A DNA stretch of 64,000 nt from NCBI RefSeq assembly GCF_007989805.1, contig NZ_BJUB01000001.1, positions 124,001 to 188,000 on the forward strand, read 5' to 3'. Under the pieces are notes generated by a model, which saw only the letters and a list, made by a program, of their open reading frames with translations, was not told the origin of the DNA and did no database searches. Below, one piece after another: positions 1 through 8,673 of this stretch. A program made the translations under genes and the position numbers. The DNA is from Cellulomonas xylanilytica. Its GTDB lineage: Bacteria > Actinomycetota > Actinomycetes > Actinomycetales > Cellulomonadaceae. Positions within the stretch are counted from its first letter, which is position 1; every line of letters begins with the position of its first letter.

Positions 1-1
1 C

Positions 2-898
2 GAGCTCGACTGGACCCCGAACCCGAGCGCGCGCTCCCTGCGCTCGCGGCGGACGGGGCTGATCGGCGTGGGGGTCGCGGAGCTGCGGCGCCCGTACCTG
101 GCGACCCTGGTCCAGGCACTGGTCACGGAGGCCGACCGGCGGGGCCTGCCGGTGGCGGTGGAGCCCCACCACGGGGACCCGGACCGGATGCGCTCGCTGC
201 TCGACGCACGCGGCCGACTCTTCGACGGCCTGGTGCACATCGGTCCGCTCGAGCCGGGCGTGGCGACCGACGGTGCACTCACGGACCGGCCGGTCGTCGT
301 GGTCCAGGGCGGGGACGTGTCGGCGGAGGTGGACCAGGTCCGCGAGGACGCCGACGAGGCTGTCGCCCTGATCGCCCGCCACCTCGCGGTGATGGGCCGG
401 CGGCGGCCCGTGCTGCTGGGCGCGGACCGGGCTCGCACGGTCGGGGAGGGGGCAGACGTCCCGTCCGCATCGATGCGCGCCGCACTGGCCCGGGCCGGCC
501 TCGACGTCGGGGACGTCCCGGTGGTGCGGCTGGACGGCGTCGCGGACCGGAGAGCCGGGGCCGATGCCGCGGTCCGCGCGCTGGACGACCACCCCGGGAC
601 GGACGTGCTGGTCTGCGCGAGCGACGAGGTCGCCCTGGGCGCGCTCGCGGTGCTGAGCGCCCGCGGGGTGGACGTCCCCGGCCGGGTCGCCGTCATCGGG
701 TACGACAACCTCGACGACGGGCAGTTCACCACGCCGACGCTCACGACGATCGACCCCGGAGCGGGCAGGCTCGCCCGGGTGGCGCTCGAGCTGGTGGCCG
801 ACCGGCTGGCGGGACGGGCCGGCGCCCGGCCCGCGGTGGTCACGCTCCCGGTCGACCTCGTGCGCCGGGACTCGACGCTGGGGCAGGACCGGACATGA
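2..898 (+). CDS. LacI-family transcriptional regulator, 5' end outside window
   Basis: A sugar-responsive repressor of the LacI/GalR family. The reading frame is open from base 2 and begins inside the linker after the helix-turn-helix (TPNPSARSLRSRRTGLIG), so the DNA-binding domain lies upstream of the window. What remains is the periplasmic-binding-protein-like effector domain, ending in the usual GYDNLDDGQFTTPTLTTI segment. The stop codon overlaps the ATG of the next lacI gene (ATGA), so the two are probably co-transcribed. The genes downstream suggest an effector derived from plant cell-wall glycans, which is inference. The family call is firm; the target is unknown. Confidence 0.9.
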   Translation, partial: ELDWTPNPSARSLRSRRTGLIGVGVAELRRPYLATLVQALVTEADRRGLPVAVEPHHGDPDRMRSLLDARGRLFDGLVHIGPLEPGVATDGALTDRPVVVVQGGDVSAEVDQVREDADEAVALIARHLAVMGRRRPVLLGADRARTVGEGADVPSASMRAALARAGLDVGDVPVVRLDGVADRRAGADAAVRALDDHPGTDVLVCASDEVALGALAVLSARGVDVPGRVAVIGYDNLDDGQFTTPTLTTIDPGAGRLARVALELVADRLAGRAGARPAVVTLPVDLVRRDSTLGQDRT

Positions 899-1902
899 GG
901 CGGCCCACGCTCGCCGACGTCGGGGCGGTCGCCGGGGTCTCGGCCAAGACGGTGTCCAACGTCATGCTCGGTCGCCGCGAGGTCTCGGAGGCGACGCGCC
1001 TCGCCGTGCTGGCCGCGGTCGAGGAGGTCGGGTACGAGGTGAACCTGGCGGGCCGTGGGCTGGTGTCCGGGCAGACCGGCCGCGTCGCGGTCGTCGTGCC
1101 GAACGTCTACCAGCCCTACTTCGCGGAGCTGGCCGAACGCGTGATCCTCGCCCTCGAGCCGCACGGGTACACGACCATGCTGCGCATCGCGAACGGCGGC
1201 GACGCGGAGCTCGAGGCGGTGCTGGGCGCGACGGTCAGCACGGTCGACGGCGTCATCTACTGCCCCCACCACCTGCCGGACCACGACGAGTCGCTCCAGC
1301 CACGGCGGCCGGTGGTCCAGCTCGGGGGAGCGCCGACCTCCCGCTGGGACTGCGTCGTGATGGGCGAGTTCGAGGGCGCGGAGGCCATGACGCGGCACCT
1401 GCTCGAGAGCGGGCGCCGGCGCATCGCGCTCGTCTGGAACAGCTCGCCGGGCGTCGTGCCGCACGACGACCGGCTGGAGGGGCACCTGGCAGCGCTGCGC
1501 GCGTTCGGCGTCCCGCGCGACGACACGCTGCTCGTCACGGGGTCCGACTGGGACCGGCGGGCGTCCGGCTACGAGGCGATGGTCGGCCTGCTGCGGTCCG
1601 GTGCCTCGTTCGACGCGGCGCTCTGCGTGAACGACGCGATCGCGGTGGGCGCGCTCCGGGCGCTGCGTCGCCACGGGCTGCGGGTCCCCGACGACGTCGC
1701 CGTGACGGGTTTCGACAACACCGACGAGGGCGAGTTCACGGTCCCGTCGTTGTCGTCGGTCAGCCCTCGGCAGGAGGAGATGGTCGAGCACGCGGTGGCC
1801 ATGCTGCTCGAGCGCATCGCCGGTGCAGACGTCCCGGCGCGCGAGGTGCGCACCGGGGCTGACCTGGTGCTGAGGTCGTCCTCGGGCCTGCCGACCTCCT
1901 GA
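895..1902 (+). CDS. LacI-family transcriptional regulator
   Basis: A complete 335-residue LacI/GalR repressor. The N-terminal helix-turn-helix (LADVGAVAGVSAKTVSNVM, residues about 6-24) is followed by a hinge and a sugar-binding core that ends with GFDNTDEGEFTVPSLSS. Its ATG overlaps the TGA of the preceding lacI gene, giving an unusual tandem pair of translationally coupled LacI regulators. It lies about 270 bases upstream of an ABC sugar importer and two glycoside hydrolases, which are its most likely targets. No clear operator was found in the intervening spacer, so the regulatory link rests on position only. Confidence 0.92.
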   Translation: MRRPTLADVGAVAGVSAKTVSNVMLGRREVSEATRLAVLAAVEEVGYEVNLAGRGLVSGQTGRVAVVVPNVYQPYFAELAERVILALEPHGYTTMLRIANGGDAELEAVLGATVSTVDGVIYCPHHLPDHDESLQPRRPVVQLGGAPTSRWDCVVMGEFEGAEAMTRHLLESGRRRIALVWNSSPGVVPHDDRLEGHLAALRAFGVPRDDTLLVTGSDWDRRASGYEAMVGLLRSGASFDAALCVNDAIAVGALRALRRHGLRVPDDVAVTGFDNTDEGEFTVPSLSSVSPRQEEMVEHAVAMLLERIAGADVPAREVRTGADLVLRSSSGLPTS

Positions 1903-2011
1903 TCCGTCTGCCCTGATCGCGGCCCGCGCGACGCGCTGCCGGCGCATCGGCGCCTGGGACGCGCGCGCGAGCGCCCCGGGCAATCCTCGGAATTCGGTCG
2001 CTTGTCCACTA

Positions 2012-2040
2012 TTGACATCGCTGAAGTGACTCGGCACGAT
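2012..2040 (+). promoter_or_regulatory. Predicted sigma-70-type promoter of the sugar importer operon
   Basis: A perfect TTGACA at 2012-2017 and CACGAT at 2035-2040 are separated by 17 bases. This is the best promoter-like element in the 270-base spacer between the lacI pair and the solute-binding protein gene. Transcription would start near 2047, giving a leader of about 125 bases before the ATG at 2173. Confidence 0.5.
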
Positions 2041-2172
2041 CGTCCTCGCCACCGCACGCGGAGCGTTGGCCGCCACCGTCCCGGAGGCGGCGCCGTGGGT
2101 GTCGGCCGCACGACGCGACTCTCACGACGACCGTCCCGATGGCTCCGTACGGCATCTCAAGGAGGAGATCTC

Positions 2173-3813
2173 ATGGCTCGTACCATCCGCTCAGCGCGGC
2201 CCCGGACCTCTCGGCGGGCGCTGACCTCGACCGTGGCCGTCGCCGCGGCCTCGGCCCTGCTCCTGTCGGCCTGCACCGGAGGTGACGACGCGTCCGACGA
2301 CGGCGGGTCCGACGCGTCCGGCGGGGGCGAGGAGCTGAACATCCTCGTCGTCAAGCACCCCCTGACCAAGGCGATGTCGGACATGGCCTGGGTCGGCGAG
2401 CTCGAGAAGGCGGCCGACGTCTCGATCACCTGGGAAGAGGTGAGCGCCGACTGGGACCAGAAGAAGTCGACGATGCTCGCCGCCGGCGACACCCCCGACC
2501 TGATCATCGGCGCGAACGCGATCACGGACTCCGACCTCGCGACGTTCCGGACGCTGTTCGAGGACCTCAGCGACGACATGGACGCCCTGCCGAACGTGCA
2601 GGCGATGTTCGACGAGGTCGACGGTGCGGAGGCCATGGCCAGCCAGGCGGACGGCGCGGTCTACGCCCTGCCGAGCTGGAAGGAGTTCTGGCCGCAGGCC
2701 ATCACGCGCCAGTACATCAACCAGCAGTGGCTCGACACGCTGGGCCTGGAGATGCCGACGAGCTGGGACGAGCTGTTCGACGTGCTCGTCGCGTTCGACG
2801 AGCAGGACGCCAACGGCAACGGCGACCCCTCCGACGAGATCCCCTTCGACTGGTCGCCCGTCACCACCACCGGCTACGGCTACTTCCAGCCCACCGCGCT
2901 GCTCGGCAGCCTCGGCCTGCCGATCACCGCGGGCGGCGGCACCGGGTACTTCGTCGAGGACGGCGAGGTGGGCAACTTCCTCGCCGACGAGCGCTGGAAG
3001 GAGGTCCTGACCTTCCTCAACCGCGCGTACGCGGCGGGCCTGGTGAACCAGAACGTCATCACGCAGGACTACTCGGCGTACCAGTCGGTGGCGCGGGGGT
3101 CCGGCGACACGGCCTCCGTCGGGTTCAGCTGGGGCTGGACGGCGTCCGACCGCTTCGGTGCGCAGCTGGCCCCGCAGTACGCGTCGATGGCGCCGGTGCC
3201 CGCGGAAGCGGGTCAGGACGCCCCGGTGACCTGGAGCTACGACTTCGAGAACCTCACCGCGAACCACGTCGTGGTCTCCGCCCAGACGAAGGCCAAGGCC
3301 GCCGCGCTGCGGCTGGTGAACGCCTTCTACGACCAGGACACCTCGGTCCAGGTGCTGTTCGGCGACCTCGGCACGAACGTCACCAAGGTCGACGACACCA
3401 CGTACGAGGTGCTGCCGCCGGCCGACGGCCAGAGCGACCCGTCGACGTGGAAGTGGACGTCCACGCTCGCTGACGCGGGACCGCTGTGGATCCGCGAGGA
3501 CCTCGACGTCACGCTGCCCACCGACCTCGCCGAGGCGGTCGAGCAGAGCGCGCCGCTGGAGGAGGCCGTCGCCAACGTCGACCCCGACACGGACGTCCTG
3601 CCGCCGTTCCTGAAGATGTCGACCGAGGACCTGAGCACCATCTCGCTGAACAACTCCACGATCCTCAACCTCACCCAGACCAAGTTCGCGGAGTTCGTCA
3701 CCAGCGGCGGCATCGACGACGGCTGGGACGAGTACGTCGCCCAGCTGGAGGCGTCCGGGCTGGAGCAGAACATCGAGCTCTACCAGAAGTACTACGACGA
3801 GTACTCGGGCTGA
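2173..3813 (+). CDS. Extracellular solute-binding lipoprotein of a carbohydrate ABC importer (LplA/YtcQ-like)
   Basis: A lipid-anchored substrate-binding protein that would capture an oligosaccharide outside the cell for the two permeases downstream. The ATG at 2173 is chosen because GGAGGAG lies at 2161-2167 and because a lipoprotein signal peptide follows: basic residues, a hydrophobic stretch, then lipobox LLSAC with Cys34. The 546-residue length and the companion permease types fit the large LplA/YtcQ class of family 1 binding proteins. No ATPase gene is adjacent, as is usual for such importers, which generally share a common MsmX-type ATPase. The open frame reaches further upstream, but that extension lacks a ribosome site and a secretion signal. 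Confidence 0.9.
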   Translation: MARTIRSARPRTSRRALTSTVAVAAASALLLSACTGGDDASDDGGSDASGGGEELNILVVKHPLTKAMSDMAWVGELEKAADVSITWEEVSADWDQKKSTMLAAGDTPDLIIGANAITDSDLATFRTLFEDLSDDMDALPNVQAMFDEVDGAEAMASQADGAVYALPSWKEFWPQAITRQYINQQWLDTLGLEMPTSWDELFDVLVAFDEQDANGNGDPSDEIPFDWSPVTTTGYGYFQPTALLGSLGLPITAGGGTGYFVEDGEVGNFLADERWKEVLTFLNRAYAAGLVNQNVITQDYSAYQSVARGSGDTASVGFSWGWTASDRFGAQLAPQYASMAPVPAEAGQDAPVTWSYDFENLTANHVVVSAQTKAKAAALRLVNAFYDQDTSVQVLFGDLGTNVTKVDDTTYEVLPPADGQSDPSTWKWTSTLADAGPLWIREDLDVTLPTDLAEAVEQSAPLEEAVANVDPDTDVLPPFLKMSTEDLSTISLNNSTILNLTQTKFAEFVTSGGIDDGWDEYVAQLEASGLEQNIELYQKYYDEYSG

Positions 3814-3819
3814 GCCCCT

Positions 3820-3855
3820 GGTGCGGCGGCGGGCGTGACCGTCCGCCGCCGCACC
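3820..3855 (+). promoter_or_regulatory. Strong intercistronic stem-loop after the solute-binding protein gene
   Basis: A perfect 13-base-pair inverted repeat (3820-3832 with 3843-3855) and a 10-base loop begin 6 bases after the stop codon. No T-tract follows, and the operon continues into the permease. This looks like an mRNA-stabilising or partial-termination element that lets the binding protein be made in excess over the permeases. A similar hairpin follows the second binding-protein gene at 20918-20963. Confidence 0.6.
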
Positions 3856-3905
3856 GCACCGCAGAACAGACCCGCGACGGAGCGGGACGGAAGGTGGGTG
3901 GTGTC

Positions 3906-4889
3906 GTGGCGCTGACTCTGGACGAGACCGCGACGAAGGTACCGGGCACGACGCCGGTCGGACCGGCGATGAAGGGCCGTCGCACGCGTGCGCTGTCGCG
4001 GCACCTGCGGACGCGCTGGCAGCTGTGGGTCATGGTGGCCCCGGCCGTGATCGTGACGCTCGTGTTCGCGTACTTCCCGATGTACGGCATCCAGCTCGCG
4101 TTCCGCGAGTTCGACTTCACCGCCGGCCTCACCGGCGGCGAGTGGGTCGGGATGAAGTACTTCACCCAGTTCTTCTCCAGCCCGCTGTTCTGGGACCTGA
4201 TGCGCAACACGGTCGCCATCAGCCTGACGACGCTGGTGGTCGGGTTCATCGCCCCGGTGGTGCTGGCGCTCGCGGTCAACCAGGTTGTCGGGGTGCGGCG
4301 CCGGCGGTTCACGCAGACCGCGACCTACCTGCCGCACTTCATCTCGATCGTCGTGGTCGTCGGCATGCTGCAGGTGTTCCTGTCGCCGACCTCGGGCGTG
4401 ATCCCGAACTTCCTGGGCTTCTTCGGCGTCTCCGACACCAACTACCTCGGTGACCCCGGCGCGTTCGTCCCCGTGTACGTGATCTCCGAGGTCTGGCAGC
4501 ACTGCGGGTGGAACAGCATCATCTACCTCGCGGCGCTCTCCAGCATCGACACCCACCTGTACGAGGCGGCCCGGGTGGACGGCGCCAGCCGCCCCCAGAT
4601 CATCCGGCACATCGACCTGCCGGCCCTCGTGCCGACCATGGTCGTCCTGTTCATCCTCAACATGGGCGGGGTGCTGAACGCGGGCTTCGAGAAGGTCTTC
4701 CTGATGCAGAACCCGCTGAACCTGTCCGCGTCGGAGGTCATCTCCACGTACGCGTACAAGATCGGCATCCTGCAGAGCCAGTTCAGCTACGCCACCGCCA
4801 TCGGCCTGTTCAACACGGTCATCAACTTCGCCTTCCTGGTGCTCACCAACCAGGTCGCCAAGCGGTTCGCGAACACGAGCCTCTGGTGA
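3906..4889 (+). CDS. Carbohydrate ABC transporter permease (LplB/UgpA type)
   Basis: First inner-membrane permease of the importer, 327 residues. An N-terminal cytoplasmic stretch precedes six predicted membrane spans starting at WVMVAPAVIVTLVFAYF. The EAA loop EAARVDGASRPQIIRHIDLP, which contacts the ATPase, is intact. The GTG at 3906 follows a GGAAGG-type ribosome site; ATG 3969 (MKGRRTR) is an alternative. It forms an operon with the binding protein upstream and the second permease downstream. Confidence 0.88.
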   Translation: MALTLDETATKVPGTTPVGPAMKGRRTRALSRHLRTRWQLWVMVAPAVIVTLVFAYFPMYGIQLAFREFDFTAGLTGGEWVGMKYFTQFFSSPLFWDLMRNTVAISLTTLVVGFIAPVVLALAVNQVVGVRRRRFTQTATYLPHFISIVVVVGMLQVFLSPTSGVIPNFLGFFGVSDTNYLGDPGAFVPVYVISEVWQHCGWNSIIYLAALSSIDTHLYEAARVDGASRPQIIRHIDLPALVPTMVVLFILNMGGVLNAGFEKVFLMQNPLNLSASEVISTYAYKIGILQSQFSYATAIGLFNTVINFAFLVLTNQVAKRFANTSLW

Positions 4890-4915
4890 CGGCGACGACG
4901 AGCGGGAGAGCTCCC

Positions 4916-5827
4916 ATGACGACGACGACCCTGCGTCGCGGCAGGACCCCGGGCGACCTGCTGTTCTCGATCGGTCTCGGCACGGTCATCGTGCTGGTGC
5001 TGTTCGCGACGCTGTACCCGATCTACTTCGTGCTGATCGCCTCGGTCAGCGACCCGACCCTGGTGGCGACCGGCAAGGTGTGGGTCCTCCCGCAGGGCCT
5101 GAGCACCTTCGGCTACGAGCAGATCCTGGCCGACGACCGCATCTGGACCGGCTACCGCAACACGCTGGTCTACACGGTGGTCGGCACGGCGCTGAACCTC
5201 GTCGTGACGCTCCCGGCGGCGTACGCGCTCTCGCGGCGGGAGTTCGGGCCGCGCAGGCCGCTGATGTTCTTCTTCGCGTTCACGATGTTCTTCAGCGGCG
5301 GGCTCATCCCCACGTACCTGCTGTACCGCGACCTGAACCTGCTCGACAACTGGCTGGTCTTCGTCATCCCGTCGGCGCTCAACGTCTACAACCTCATCAT
5401 CGCCCGGGCGTTCTTCGAGAACTCCCTGCCGGAGGAGCTGTTCGAGGCGGCGACCCTGGACGGCGTCGGCTACCTGCAGTTCTTCTGGCGCATGGCGATC
5501 CCGCTGTCGAAGGCGATCATCGCGGTGATCGGGCTGTACTACCTGGTGCAGCACTGGAACGACTTCTTCACCGGCCTGATCTTCGTGCGCGACTACGACA
5601 AGCAGCCGCTGCAGATCGTGCTGCGGGACATCCTGCTGTCCAACCAGGCGTTCGCGGGCGGTGCCGGCGGGGCCGGCGGCTCGGGCGGGGGAGCGTACGC
5701 GCAGCAGTTCGCCGACCAGATCAAGTACGGCGTGATCATCGTGTCCACGCTGCCCGTCCTGCTGGTCTACCCGTTCGTGCAGAAGTACTTCGAGAAGGGC
5801 GTCATGGTCGGGTCGGTGAAGGGCTGA
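4916..5827 (+). CDS. Carbohydrate ABC transporter permease (YtcP/LplC type)
   Basis: Second permease of the importer, 303 residues, with six predicted spans. The EAA motif reads EAATLDGVGYLQFFWRMAIP. The C-terminus ends in KGVMVGSVKG, typical of the LplC/YtcP subfamily. A glycine-rich insert (GGAGGAGGSGGG) lies before the last span in an extracytoplasmic loop. GGGAGAG precedes the ATG. The stop codon overlaps the start of the next gene, so translation is probably coupled to the YesL protein. Confidence 0.88.
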   Translation: MTTTTLRRGRTPGDLLFSIGLGTVIVLVLFATLYPIYFVLIASVSDPTLVATGKVWVLPQGLSTFGYEQILADDRIWTGYRNTLVYTVVGTALNLVVTLPAAYALSRREFGPRRPLMFFFAFTMFFSGGLIPTYLLYRDLNLLDNWLVFVIPSALNVYNLIIARAFFENSLPEELFEAATLDGVGYLQFFWRMAIPLSKAIIAVIGLYYLVQHWNDFFTGLIFVRDYDKQPLQIVLRDILLSNQAFAGGAGGAGGSGGGAYAQQFADQIKYGVIIVSTLPVLLVYPFVQKYFEKGVMVGSVKG

Positions 5828-6495
5828 TGCACCGGCTCCTCGGGTGGCACACGAAGGCCGGCGACCTCGGTCTGCGGCTCCTGCAGCTGCACCTGCTGTG
5901 GCTCTGGTGGACCCTGCGCGGCGCAGTGGTGCTCGGGGTGTTCCCGGCGACGGCGGCGGTCCTCGCCGTGGTCCGTCGCGACGCGATGCGCGGGGACGAC
6001 GACCGCGACCGGCTCGCGCTGCGGCAGGAGTTCGGCGCCTTCTGGCGCCAGGAGCTCCGGCCCGCGAACGGGGTCGGCTGGACGGTCACCGCCGTCTGGG
6101 CCGTCCTGCTGCTCGACCGCCACCTGCTGGCCGTCGTCGACCTCGGCCTCGCCGGCCCCGTGCTGGCCGGTCTCCTGTGGGTGGTCACGGCCTTCGCGTT
6201 CGTGATGACGGCTGCGCTGCCTGCGCTCTCGGCGCACTTCGCCGAGGGACCGGGAGCGCTGCTGCGGCGTGGAGCCGCGCTGGTCGTCGCGCGTCCGCGT
6301 CAGGCGCTGCTGAACGCGGCCGTCGTCGGCGTCGTGCTCTGCACCTACTACGTCGTGCCGGGGCTGGTCCCCGTGTTCGGCGTCGCGCTGCCCGCCTCCG
6401 TGTCCTTCTGGTACCTGTGGGGGAGCGGCCTGCTCGCGGCCCCGACGACGAGCCCGGCGCCGGCCCGTGCGGCCGCGGTCGCCGCGTCCCGCTGA
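5827..6495 (+). CDS. YesL-family (DUF624) membrane protein
   Basis: A 222-residue protein with about five hydrophobic segments and a short charged loop near residues 50-75. The opening pattern LLQLHLLWLWWTLRGAVVLGVFPATAAV is characteristic of YesL/DUF624 proteins, which occur beside LplA/B/C-type importers in Firmicutes and Actinobacteria. Its biochemical role is unknown; an accessory function in uptake is inferred from genomic association. The ATG overlaps the TGA of the permease gene. The C-terminus is alanine-rich and probably disordered. Confidence 0.8.
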   Translation: MHRLLGWHTKAGDLGLRLLQLHLLWLWWTLRGAVVLGVFPATAAVLAVVRRDAMRGDDDRDRLALRQEFGAFWRQELRPANGVGWTVTAVWAVLLLDRHLLAVVDLGLAGPVLAGLLWVVTAFAFVMTAALPALSAHFAEGPGALLRRGAALVVARPRQALLNAAVVGVVLCTYYVVPGLVPVFGVALPASVSFWYLWGSGLLAAPTTSPAPARAAAVAASR

Positions 6496-6537
6496 CCCCC
6501 ACCCTTCGTGCACGCCCGACCGCGGGCGAGAGATGAG

Positions 6538-8583
6538 ATGTCCGTGACCGACCTGTTCACCGTCGACGGGACCACGCTGCGCTGGCGGGGTGACGGCGAG
6601 ACCCTGGTGGTCGAGCCCTGGGGCCGGGACAGCGTGCGGGTGCGCTCCGCGCTGGGCGACGTGGTCGACGCCGACTGGGCGCTCCTCGTGCCGGACCCGG
6701 CGGCGCACGCCGAGGTCACGATCACGGTCGACGGCGCCACCGCGACCCTGGCGAACGGCCGGATCCGCGTCGTCGCCACGGCGTCGAGCGGGCGGGACTG
6801 GCAGACCGGTGCCCTGGCCCACGACTGCCGCCTCGCGTTCCACGACGCGGACGGCCGGCTGCTGTTCTCCGAGGTGGCGTCGGGCGGCGCCCTGAAGGTG
6901 CGCTCGCGGACGTACCGGCCGCTGCCGGGCGGGGGCGCGCGCGCCGAGCTGGCGCTGTCGGCCCCGGTGGACGAGCACCTCGCGGGCATGGGCCAGTACC
7001 AGCAGGACCTGGTGGACCTCAAGGGCGCCACGTTCGAGCTGGCGCACCGCAACTCGCAGGCCAGCGTGCCGTTCGTGCTCTCGAGCGCCGGGTACGGCTT
7101 CCTCTGGCACAACCCCGCGATCGGTCGCGCGACCTTCGGCAGCAACCGCACCGAGTGGTCCGCGGAGAGCTGCCGGCAGCTGGACTACTGGGTCACCGCG
7201 GGCGCGACCCCGGCGGCGATCACCGCCCGGTACGCCGAGGCCACGGGGCACGCGCCGATGATGCCCGAGCACGGCATGGGGTTCTGGCAGTGCAAGCTGC
7301 GGTACACCCACCAGGAGGAGCTGCTCGAGGTGGCCCGCGAGCACACCCGTCGGGGGCTGCCGCTCGACGTGATCGTCGCCGACTTCTTCCACTGGCCGCA
7401 CATGGGCGACTACCGGTTCGAGGACGAGTTCTGGCCGGACCCCGCCGCGATGGTCGCGGAGCTCGACGCGATGGGCGTCGAGCTCATGGTGTCCGTCTGG
7501 CCACAGGTGTCGCTCGAGTCGGAGAACTTCGCGGAGATGTCCCGGCGCAACCTGCTGGTGCGCAGCAACCGCGGGATCGACGTCCAGATGTGGTTCGGGG
7601 GCCCCAGCCGCTTCGTCGACGTGACCAACCCCGAGGCGCGCGAGCTCCTCTGGGACCGCTGCCGGGAGGGCTACGCCCAGCACGGGATCCGGCTCTTCTG
7701 GCTCGACGAGGCCGAGCCGGAGTACGGCGTGTACGACTACGACGCGTACCGGTACCACGCGGGCCAGGGCGTCGAGGTGGGCAACCTCTACCCGCAGGCG
7801 TTCTCGCGCGCGTTCCACGACGGGCTGATCGCCGAGGGCGAGGAGTCCGTGGTGAACCTCGTGCGGTGCGCCTGGGCGGGGTCGCAGCGGTACGGCGCCC
7901 TGGTGTGGTCGGGAGACATCCACTCCGACTTCCCGACCCTGCGCCGCCAGATCGTCGCCGGCGTGCACATGGGCGTGGCCGGGATCCCGTGGTTCACCAC
8001 CGACATCGGCGGCTTCGGGGGCGGGCGGACCGACGACCCGGACTTCCACGAGCTGCTGGTCCGGTGGTTCCAGGTGGGCACGTTCCTGCCGGTCATGCGC
8101 CTGCACGGCGACCGCGGCCCGGCGCGCGAGGTCCACGCCACGGATGGCACGCCGCGGCAGCCGACCGGTGCGGGCAACGAGCTGTGGTCCTTCGGCCCGG
8201 CCGTCTACGAGGTGCTCGAGCGGTACGTGCACCTGCGCGAGGACCTGCGCGACTACACGCGCGAGCTGATGGCCGCGGCGCACACCGATGGCCAGCCCGT
8301 GATGCGCGGCCTGTTCCACGAGTTCCCCGACGACCCGGTCGGCTGGACCGTCGCCGACGAGTACCTCTACGGACCCTCGTTGCTGGTGGCTCCCGTGCTG
8401 GAGGCCGGGGCGACCACCCGCCGCGTCTACCTGCCGGACGGTGCGACGTGGACGTCCCTGGTCTCCGGCGAGGTCCACGACGGCGGCCGCTGGGTGGAGG
8501 TCGACGCGCCGCTGTCCGTGCTGCCGGTGTTCGCCCGCGACGGTGCTTTGCCGCACCTGGTCGGTCGGCTGCCGGCCGCATGA
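6538..8583 (+). CDS. Glycoside hydrolase family 31, alpha-xylosidase or alpha-glucosidase
   Basis: A 681-residue retaining alpha-glycosidase without a signal peptide, so it acts inside the cell on imported oligosaccharides. The order is an N-terminal beta-sandwich, a GH31 (beta/alpha)8 barrel, and C-terminal beta domains. The nucleophile is Asp390 in FWLDEAEPE and the acid/base is Asp460 in SGDIHSD. The barrel motif PLDVIVADFFHWPHMG is also present. WLDEAEPE is frequent among bacterial alpha-xylosidases and related enzymes, so xyloglucan or xylo-oligosaccharides are plausible substrates, but exact specificity cannot be read from sequence. The ATG at 6538 is preferred over an upstream one at 6508. 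Confidence 0.88.
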   Translation: MSVTDLFTVDGTTLRWRGDGETLVVEPWGRDSVRVRSALGDVVDADWALLVPDPAAHAEVTITVDGATATLANGRIRVVATASSGRDWQTGALAHDCRLAFHDADGRLLFSEVASGGALKVRSRTYRPLPGGGARAELALSAPVDEHLAGMGQYQQDLVDLKGATFELAHRNSQASVPFVLSSAGYGFLWHNPAIGRATFGSNRTEWSAESCRQLDYWVTAGATPAAITARYAEATGHAPMMPEHGMGFWQCKLRYTHQEELLEVAREHTRRGLPLDVIVADFFHWPHMGDYRFEDEFWPDPAAMVAELDAMGVELMVSVWPQVSLESENFAEMSRRNLLVRSNRGIDVQMWFGGPSRFVDVTNPEARELLWDRCREGYAQHGIRLFWLDEAEPEYGVYDYDAYRYHAGQGVEVGNLYPQAFSRAFHDGLIAEGEESVVNLVRCAWAGSQRYGALVWSGDIHSDFPTLRRQIVAGVHMGVAGIPWFTTDIGGFGGGRTDDPDFHELLVRWFQVGTFLPVMRLHGDRGPAREVHATDGTPRQPTGAGNELWSFGPAVYEVLERYVHLREDLRDYTRELMAAAHTDGQPVMRGLFHEFPDDPVGWTVADEYLYGPSLLVAPVLEAGATTRRVYLPDGATWTSLVSGEVHDGGRWVEVDAPLSVLPVFARDGALPHLVGRLPAA

Positions 8584-8628
8584 CCACCGCATCCCACCGA
8601 TCCGTCCCGCTCGTCCCAGGAGGCTCCC

Positions 8629-8673
8629 GTGAGACGTCAGGCAACCGTCTCGATCGGCCCGGCGGCCCGATGA
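8629..8673 (+). CDS. Possible 14-codon leader minicistron ahead of the GH127 gene
   Basis: A GTG at 8629 stands five bases after a near-perfect AGGAGG (8619-8624) and opens a 14-codon frame whose TGA (8671-8673) overlaps the ATG of the GH127 gene (ATGA). The GH127 ATG itself has no good ribosome site. The simplest reading is a translated leader that delivers ribosomes to the main gene by termination-reinitiation. It could also be a chance frame if the GH127 protein actually starts at 8580. Confidence 0.35.
   Translation: MRRQATVSIGPAAR

Noticed and set aside
5767..8592. A 941-codon minus-strand open frame opposite YesL and GH31
   Set aside because: Composition is low-complexity (Arg, Val, Ala, Gly, His, Gln) and it is antisense to two genes with clear family motifs; a typical high-GC shadow frame.
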